This document shows positions 32,201 through 41,200 of a stretch of DNA of 64,000 nucleotides, piece by piece. Position 1 is the first letter of the stretch; each line of letters opens with the position of its first letter. The stretch is from contig OZ038422.1 of the NCBI GenBank assembly GCA_964036155.1, positions 60,349,201 to 60,413,200 on the forward strand, written 5' to 3'. The stretch comes from Diploscapter coronatus. Lineage: Eukaryota > Nematoda > Chromadorea > Rhabditida > Rhabditidae. Made by a program: the position numbers and the translations under genes. The notes under the pieces were generated by a model. That model was not told the DNA's origin. It ran no database searches and was given only the letters and a program-made list of their open reading frames with translations.

Positions 32201-35200
32201 AAATGCTGCTCCAGTTCAAACCCAAACGGCGCCACCACCATCCCAAGGTCCACAGGAATGCGCCAGAGCACGTGCGTTCTGAGTTTGCTCTGTTATGCTA
32301 TTCGTAGTTTTGTTCCAATTTGTTCAAAGTACTAGAGATTTGATTGCTTTGTGCTAACATTTTGTATATGACTAATTTCAAATGGTATTCAAAGAAAAAC
32401 TAATCGATTTTATTTTAGGGCCGTTTGATAGAGAAAACTGCTCTATCAAAACTAGGCCGCAGAAGGCCAACGGAGCAGCTCCGAACGAACAGGAGGCCGC
32501 GCCGAAACTCGGCAACGGTATGAAGAAAACACGACCACACACCTCCAATCTTTGAACTTTTAGCTGCAGACAAGAAGGTCGTTGAGAAGAAGAAGAAGAA
32601 GAAAAGGACCCAATTCAGGCCAACGCCTCCGGAATCCAGCAACGAGTCCGAGTCAGACACCGATTCGGACTACGTTCTTCCTAGTCCAAGTAAGGGGGTT
32701 ATTCATTTTCACGATTAAAGTGCAAATTTACAGAATCCCCCGAGAAGGTGAGGCAGCGCAGAAAATCCAGGGAGGTTTCGCCGAGGAAAATTTCTTCCAT
32801 TCCCGAGTCATCCAAGCAGCCGAAGGTGGCTCCAACTCCTGAGAAACCTGCTGAATCTTCGATAGGTAAAATCAAATTTCCTCTTAAAACTCTAATAAAT
32901 CTAATTTCAGAGGTAACTGAAACATCATCGCAACTTATGGCTATTTCTAGAATTGACTACCTCGTATTTCCCACCAAATTTTCCCGTTTCCTATATTCAT
33001 CTCGTCATTTTCGTTGTCTCTCACCTAACGATACCAAATATGCAAAAAAAATGATTGCAAAGAAGATGGTTGTAGCCTTTGCCAAGTGACTTGAGAATAC
33101 TCTCCAACGCACTATCGCTATACCAAAGTCTCTTGTCACTACATTCCGTTTTAGCTAGATGTCTGTGGGATAGAAGAAGCGAGAGGGTGTAGAAATGGAG
33201 GAAAGAATAAAAAAAAAAACGAGGAAGTTGGAAGGGAGCGAAAATTTGGTGGGAAATACAGAGCATGTTCAGAAAGATGAGGCGACCAAAGGGGGACTGA
33301 CTTTGGCCAAGAAACGTCTGTCCGATGACATGGACATTTCATCTGGCAGCGACGATTCCGACCCCGACAGAACGACTTCGTTCGCCAAGGACAGATCGTC
33401 GACAGATCAGCACAACGAGGCGGTGGTAAGCATCAATTTGAAATTTTTCCTCTTTACCAACACTTTTTTGCATTAAATTTACGAACTTTCGAAGAATTCG
33501 CGATTTTTTTTTTTTTAAATGAACAGTTTTCATTCCAGACCGAAAATGCGTGTCAGTCTGTCTACAACGGGCCGATCCTGCAGTCGCCCATGTCCCAGGA
33601 AAAGTGTCACCCCCCAGGTGATGTGTCAGCTTTTATCGCAAAATTCCCGACTCCAACTCTATCTTCGAATAATATTCTTCAAAGGGCTCTTTTCCAACAT
33701 TTCGTTTTCAGTGTTTCCGCGCATTCCTAAAAAGGCTCCAACTGCAGGAGTTTCGCAGGTCAATGATGAGAGTCGTGCTTCTTCTTCGTCGATGGATTCC
33801 GAGAAGAGGCAAAAGCCAGTTGAACGAACTGAATCAGCCAATCCAATCTCAACCCCAGTCCTGAACGATCCCATCCCCATATCGTCGAATGAAGCTTCCA
33901 AGGTGAGCTTCATGAAAATATCATCGGGAAAAATTCAAATCTCAGGATTCGTGCGCAAAACCGAAGGAAGTGCCGCCGCCTATCCCTCGTCCGCCAATTG
34001 GAAAAATTCCGCTACTTCCTCCTGTCAGGCCAACGATCAAGCCTGCTGCCGCCGTGCCACAGCCTGTTCCTCCGCCATGGGGCAATCTGTGGAGACCGAT
34101 TCAGGTAACGAGTTAACAAGATCAAACGATCACTGACAAAGTCAACTTTAGCCGCCGAGACCGACCGAGACCGCATCAGCCAGGGGCATTCTGGACCAGA
34201 TTCTCGAGTCGCAGACATCTCAGTCCTTCTTTTCCCCTCCAGAGACAATCGAATCCAGAAGGATGGTAAGTGGCTAAATTTCGAAGAATCTCCAATTTTC
34301 TAATTCCAGATGCTGAAGCGACTGGCGTCCAATGAAACCGATCCAGACTCTTCGCCAGACTCAGTGACTGCAGCAAAGCGATGGAGACACGAAGACTCGT
34401 CGACGGATGACCCACAAATGGGCAACCAGTCGCCTGCCACAGTTCCAAGCACGACGATGGTGCCGCCGTCTTCAAATTTTCTCGGCCCTTTCCCTCAACC
34501 CGGGCTGATTGACGAGTCAGGTAAGCGATGACGAACAAACCTCGATAATTACTCCTACCCTATGAAAAATACCCAATTGCTACATTCGAGAAATTTCATT
34601 CGAAAAACAGCATTTTTACATTGAAAATTCCTTATCTCGGCCTCGCAAACGAAGTGTTGGCTGTGCGTGGTTGTGGGCGGCTATTTTGTTCTAATTTTCG
34701 CACATAACTTGATCGATTCCCTTCCATCAAATTTTAAAAATATTTTAAATTTAGTATTCCTCACCGCACAGCAGAAGGAGTACGCAAAGTGGGGAAAGGA
34801 AATCGAAGCGCTTTTGCCGCCGGAGAAGGAAGAGCCCCTTCCGACCAAGCGAGAAGATCTCATCAGGTACTATCGAATTCCAAAACGAAGTCAGAATCAG
34901 AAGAACACCAGCTAGGAGTTTAACCAAATGATAGCTAGAACATTTACTAGTTGTAATTGTAGTGCCGGAGCATCCTCTTGATCATCAGAAATTAGATGAA
35001 ATTTTATTTTGAAGAGTAGTAATCGAAGTTTAGTTTTATCAGTAGTGGAAATTGTTTGCGCATTTGAGTTATTGAAGATTGCTGAATTGGAGTTAAATAA
35101 ATTAGTTCTAATGAATATTAGGCTATTGCAATAGATTTCCTTTATTCGCTTTCGAATGATTTGATGAATGGCTGATTTTTAATCTTGCGATGCTAAGAAT

Positions 35201-38200
35201 AATTCAAGATTCGGACAATATCTTCCCATTTAAAATTTCAAATAACTTGAGGTTGAAAGACGAGCTCGAGAACGAGATTCCCAAGTACGGTCGCAAGCTG
35301 TTGCAATTCCAGCACCGACTTGAGCATTTCAAAGGCATCTGTTTTTTTTGCAAGGCTTCGTGCGTACACCCATCGAACTTGTGTCCCGTCATCAAGCGGC
35401 TCGACGTGCGACGGAAATTTCTCGATTCGCACCCTGACTTCTGTCGCTTGGTAAGCACTCATCAAAATAGGGGATGGAGGTCGGAATTTCGATTCCGAAG
35501 ACCCATTCTTGATCAAGATACGAACAGGGCTATCCACAAGTAAAGGTACAGGTACAGAATTTTTCTTAAATATGGGAAAAAAACATAACAGGTGCGGCAA
35601 AAGTTATGCCTGTCCATAATTAAGACAGGTAAAAGATACAAAAATTTCGTATTTAATACAGATACAGATACGATTTATCAATACCTGTGGGCAGCCCTGG
35701 GTACGAAAAAACCATGTCAGACGAGAACATTCGTTTTCTCCGAAACCGCATCATTAATGAAAATTTTTTCTGTAACAAATAGCCGCTAATATCTTTCTGA
35801 TGTTAGATCAGTCTCAAACTTCAAACTCGTGCTTGCTTTTCCTAATTACCTCCATAAGCTCCGAAGATAGCCGTTATTCAAATTCTATCGAACCAATTAT
35901 AAATTCAGTGCCTCCGAATGAAGGTGAATTGCAAAAGGAGGTGCACACACCCGTGCCGATTTTGTCAAACAGCAAGTCCAGAGAAAACGGGCGCTTGCAA
36001 TGGCTATACTAGTAAGTTATCCTTGTTTAAAAATAGAAATTTACGAATCCGTAAATAGTCTATGAAAACTTCACATGTAGTCGCACTAATAAGTTGCATC
36101 ACCCTCTAATTTTTATCCTCCTAGTTCAGATGCTTGTGGCGCATCAATCTGGGTAAAAACTTTCTAGCATATTAGTATGACTAAATCATGATAATCATCA
36201 GTCAAGTTCCAGACGGATTAATATGCCGCAAGAGGTGAACTAGGAAGATAAATATTAAAGGGTGATGCCAAACTTCTGAGTGCCACTATTTTTGAGCTGA
36301 CAATGCGCATTTATCACAAACGACAGTTTTTTCAGATCCTCGATCCCACAACTCGGCGCTGTGCCCACTACCGTTCGAGCGGCAGAAGAAGGAGGTTCTG
36401 CTCCAGCGAGTCAAGACAAAGCTCTGGGAGATGAATTCGCCCCAGCCCGACGCTGCTGCTGCTGCTGCTGCATCGACGTCGCTGAACAACAGCCAACTCG
36501 CCTTCCTCCAGCCCTTCAACAAATGATCCTCCGATTTTATTTACCGTAATTTGAATCTGTTGTACTTATCATTTCTTTTTTTTTTTTGAAAAGCAATGCT
36601 CCCTCTGCATACGGGCACTGAAGTTCTACATTTCATGCTAATTTACTTTCTAGATGATGATAGTGTAGTGTCAAAGTTATCGGTGAATTTGAGAAATTTC
36701 TTCGGGGTTTTATCGTTCAATTGTTACATCCCTATTCTCCATTCCTCACAAACCCACAAATTAGCAAACGCTCTCCCCATCGATCTCTTATTCGATCTCA
36801 TGATATTTCATTATTCATCACTTTCCCTGTTGGTGCCAATAAAGGTTGAACATGAAATCACTCCATCTACTCGGAAAAATATTGAAGAGGTAGCGCAGAG
36901 GTTATGCGGGGACACGCCCATCGCAGAGGTTATGCAACGATAGCGCGGGGATTGTGCAGTGATTGTGCGGGAGTAATTTCCTTGCTGCGCTAGTGTCCTC
37001 ATAGCAAAAAAATTACCCCCGCATAACCGCTGCAGAATCTCTTCAATATTTTTCCGAGTCGCAGAGAGATCGTTTGCGTAATGTATTTTTGTGTTTTTAA
37101 CAAAATTGTGAATTTCCCACCAATGGTTTTGCATACCAGCCACAAGTCATGTGCCTGTCTGGGGCTGGCACATTCCTTTCGAAATTCTAGAAAATGTTTT
37201 TGGATGAAAGAAAAAACCGACCGATCGAAGAGATATCATTTGTGCAACGTATCTTCATGTTTTTAACAAAACTGATTTCTCCATCAATCGTTTCTGTATG
37301 CCAGCTGCAAGTCATCTGGCTGTTTGAGGCTGGCACATTTCATTTTGAGAATTCTAGAAAATGATAAGCAATGCATCTTTATGTTTTCAACAAAGCTGTG
37401 AATTTCCCACCAATGGTTTTGCATACCAGCCACAAGTCATGTGCCTGTCTGGGGCTGGCACATTCCTTTCGAAATTCTAGAAAATGTTTTTGGACGAAAG
37501 AAAAAGCCAACCGATCGAAGAGATTTTATTTGTGTAACGTATCTTCATATTTTTAACAAAACTGATTTCTCCGTCAATCGTTTCTGTATGCCAGCTGCAA
37601 GTCATAAATGTATAGTGTGGCACATGCAAGGCTCATCTCGGAGACGATCGAGAGTAGATTCAAAAGAAACCGAATAAAAATTGCACTATGACGTCATAAA
37701 TATAGCACCAAGTATCTCAATCTTTAGCCTATTTCCTTAACAATTTTATGAGCAACCAAAATTATAGCTTTTCCATCTTTAAATCTCAGATTTCGATTAA
37801 AAATTACCCATTTCCTTCTTTTCCCTAGTATGAAAGCCTAATTGAACTCGCAAGATAGTGGGAGGTTCAGAGAAAGAAACAACAAATCGATTCGCTCCGC
37901 CCCATCGGAACAAAATCAGAGGTCCAGCTTCTCTCTGGCTGACAACTTCACGACTGGTGATGGAGAGAGAGCAAAAATCGAAGAGAACGCAGATATATCG
38001 GAAATCCGATAAGTCCCGCCTACTTTGCCATGAGGGGGCGGTACCTATAAAAGCCGGAAGGTAACGCCCATTTTTAATCTGATCAAATTTCAACTTGGGT
38101 AGCTGCGTGACCTTCAATTTTATTTCTATTTTTAGAAAAAATCGATAAGTAGGCGGGGCTTAGGGCAAGAACAAAGTTAGTTTTTCTTTGGACTTTATGA

Positions 38201-41200
38201 GAAAAAAACTAGAAGGCTTCGACTGGCCTGAATTAGATTAAAAGATAATTGACAATTCAAATCAATGGTAGTTTTACTAATATGAAATAAATGTAACTAT
38301 TTCTAATGAATGAGTTTATTATAATTTTGATAATGATATCGCTTTAAGTCAAAATTTTCTTTATATATATTTTTTTCAATTTTGCGATTGTCTTTATGAT
38401 ATTTTGCTCAATAAAACAAAAGTGGGCAGATTTGAAAATATTCTCCCACTTTAAATATTTTTTTCTATTTTGGATAATAATTGTTACCATTTTTTCTAAA
38501 AACTATAAAACTTAGCTAATTGAAAGCCCAATGAAAAATAAGCGTACTTAAATCAGATTAGATTATCACCACAAATATGTCGTTTATTTTTGATTGATTT
38601 TATTTTTTCAAGATTTAAGTAAGTTTAACGTCGCTTCGCGTTGCAGCTGATATTCCCGCGACGGTTGGTGATGGCTTATCTTAAAATGACTAATTGAATA
38701 TATGACCAGTCCTTATCGTATAAGATAATTTAAAATTATTCGATCTCTTCATATTCGTGAATTGGACTTCGGCCTTTTGTATGCAATCAAAATGTGAAAA
38801 TTGGTAGAGGGAAAAATTCGCCCATATCTGAAGAATTGCCTAGGATAACATCCAGAATTTTAAACTGTACTTTGGCTTTTTGCATCTGTTCATTTCTCTA
38901 GCATTATATAAAAGTAGAACTAGTCCCTCAACCAAGATCTATCATTCTCCTCGATTTCCTCAATTGTCTCCTTCCATGATGGCTCACCTTTTCCATTCAT
39001 AACATTTCCCCCTCTTTATTTAAAACAACTTTTCAAAATATTTCTTTTAGGTGCTCAAGCAGCCTTTCAGCTACCACACATACTCACCGCCCCTGCAATA
39101 TTTTTTCGCGCGTTCTATTGATGCAGTGAAAAACAGCTAAACGGCTAAGTCGTAATAAATGAACAGTCAGTATTGCGAAATTTCGCGTCCATCTCCAGCA
39201 TTCTTCTTAATTTTCCCTCATACAAATCATAAATATTTTATTTTCTTTTGGAAGGTTGCATCTATTTGTATACGAAATAATATATTAGCGAGAAAAATAA
39301 GCGTTCCAAGAATACATTTTCTCTTCTTCGAATATACCAATTTCACATTTTTAGAAAACGTCTTGCTCGATTCACAAAAAGTCACTTTCATTTGGAAAAA
39401 GTAGGTCTTGCTGGAAAATCATCGCAGAAAAAAGCACCAACTGATTCTATCAATTTTTCGTTTAAATATCCTCCCACTTTCTAAAAATCGTTATTTTTGG
39501 GTTCCTGATTCCAACAAGTTCATTCTAAATCATTGTCATTTCAGAAAATGGATACTGATTTGGTGCCTAAAGAAACTAGCGATCCGATCATCGACCTCAT
39601 CTTGCGCAACGAGTAAATTATCTATATCACCAAAATATCAACTAAATTGACTGACTTTAGGGTATTAGAGCTTGAAAATGGTCGATTGCGAACTGAAAAT
39701 CGTCAATTAGAAGAATGCAGAAGGGTCACGGGAATTATAATGAATCAGAAAAAGGCAGAATTAAAAGCCGCGCTTTCCAAAAGAAAGTCGGAAATATGTG
39801 AGGTAAGCGCTCTTGAATTCCAAAACTGAAATTGAAAATCTCGGTGCAAATAAAGCAATCAATTTTGAAAGAACGAAAAATTTTTCTATGACTTTCTACT
39901 CATCAGCGAAAATTCTTGTGACAAAATATCATTCATCAAGTAAAGGCATTGCCTTTCTTCAAAACTTTATATTAAAGACAAAAGAGAGATCATTTACCAA
40001 TGAATACGTTTTTCATTTAGAAGAGGGCCGTAGAGCGACATAATCGGGGTCGAGAATGCGGCAAAATCCTTCGCCTCCGTAGTCGCGACGTGCCTTGTGA
40101 GAGGGCGGATTCTGACCTGTCTGGCTCCGATTCTGAGCTCGATTCGGATGCATCGGGCTCGGACCAATTCGACCTCGAGATTGACATGGTCGACCAACCG
40201 TCTCGTGGAGGTATGCTAATTTTTCTTGTCAATGGAATCAGTTCTTTCAGCGCAATCCCCGCCGCCAGCGATCATCAATGAAAGGCTGAAGAAGAAGAGA
40301 AAGAACGACAATACCAAGAGAAGCCCCTTGCCAGAAAAGCGCAAGAGGCGGAGACGAGTCGTCATTGATGACGATGAGAGCGAAAAAGAGGAACCCGACG
40401 ACCCAGATGCCATCTCTACCATCAATGTGATTGATCCCCTCGAGGTAAAACAACTTTGCCAAAATAATCTGAGTATCTATTGTTTTTCATAAAAATCTGA
40501 CTGTCTCTCATATTTCTAGTCTCTCATTCGTTCTCTCGTTTATCTAATAAATTTGTCAAAAATTATTGAGTAGGAGAGTCGTGACCGTCACAAAATAGCG
40601 CTTTCTAAACTCGGCGCCTTATCACTTCGCTAGTCGCTTTACTCTGTTCGACGTCAAAAGATAGATGTCTCAGGGAAAGGAAGAGCGAGAGAACGTTTGA
40701 TAATGAAGGAGCGAATGAGAAACTAAAAAATGAAAGCCAGAACCAGATTTCGGTGAAAAACGGTATAATTTAAGAATCATTCCGTTGCCACCCCAGCACT
40801 TACTCCAAACTCTTACTACCCAGAGTCTCTCGAAGACGTAAGCGCCCGAAGTAAGTTTCAACGTCAATGATAAAATTTAGTCTATACATGAGCGAGTTGC
40901 TCAAGAGATCGGGCCAATCAAGGCGGCCGACATGGAGGAGAGTAGCAACTGGTCGCTAAAGGCTTCGGTTTCGGATTTGGATAATAAGAGCGAAAGCTCG
41001 GAAATTGATGTGGTGGGCATCGATGAGAAAATTTCAGTGGTAAGTAAATGCAAAAATTGATCAACGATGAGAATTTATTGCAGACGCCAGCTAAGTTAGA
41101 GCCACTGGTGGAAGCACATCAAGAAACTCTGGAACAGAAGCTGGGGAATCCTCTCACTGAAGTGATCGTTCCAAAGGTGGAGCAGATTGTGGCTATAAAT

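Noticed and set aside
36440..36480. GCT trinucleotide run as a microsatellite of interest
   Set aside because: Only about six repeats, coding for a short alanine tract inside an exon; not unusual.
37081..37677. Repeated ~60-residue frames with HTSHKSCACLGLAHSF
   Set aside because: They lie in the tandem repeat and repeat with it; no start context, splice sites or second line of evidence.
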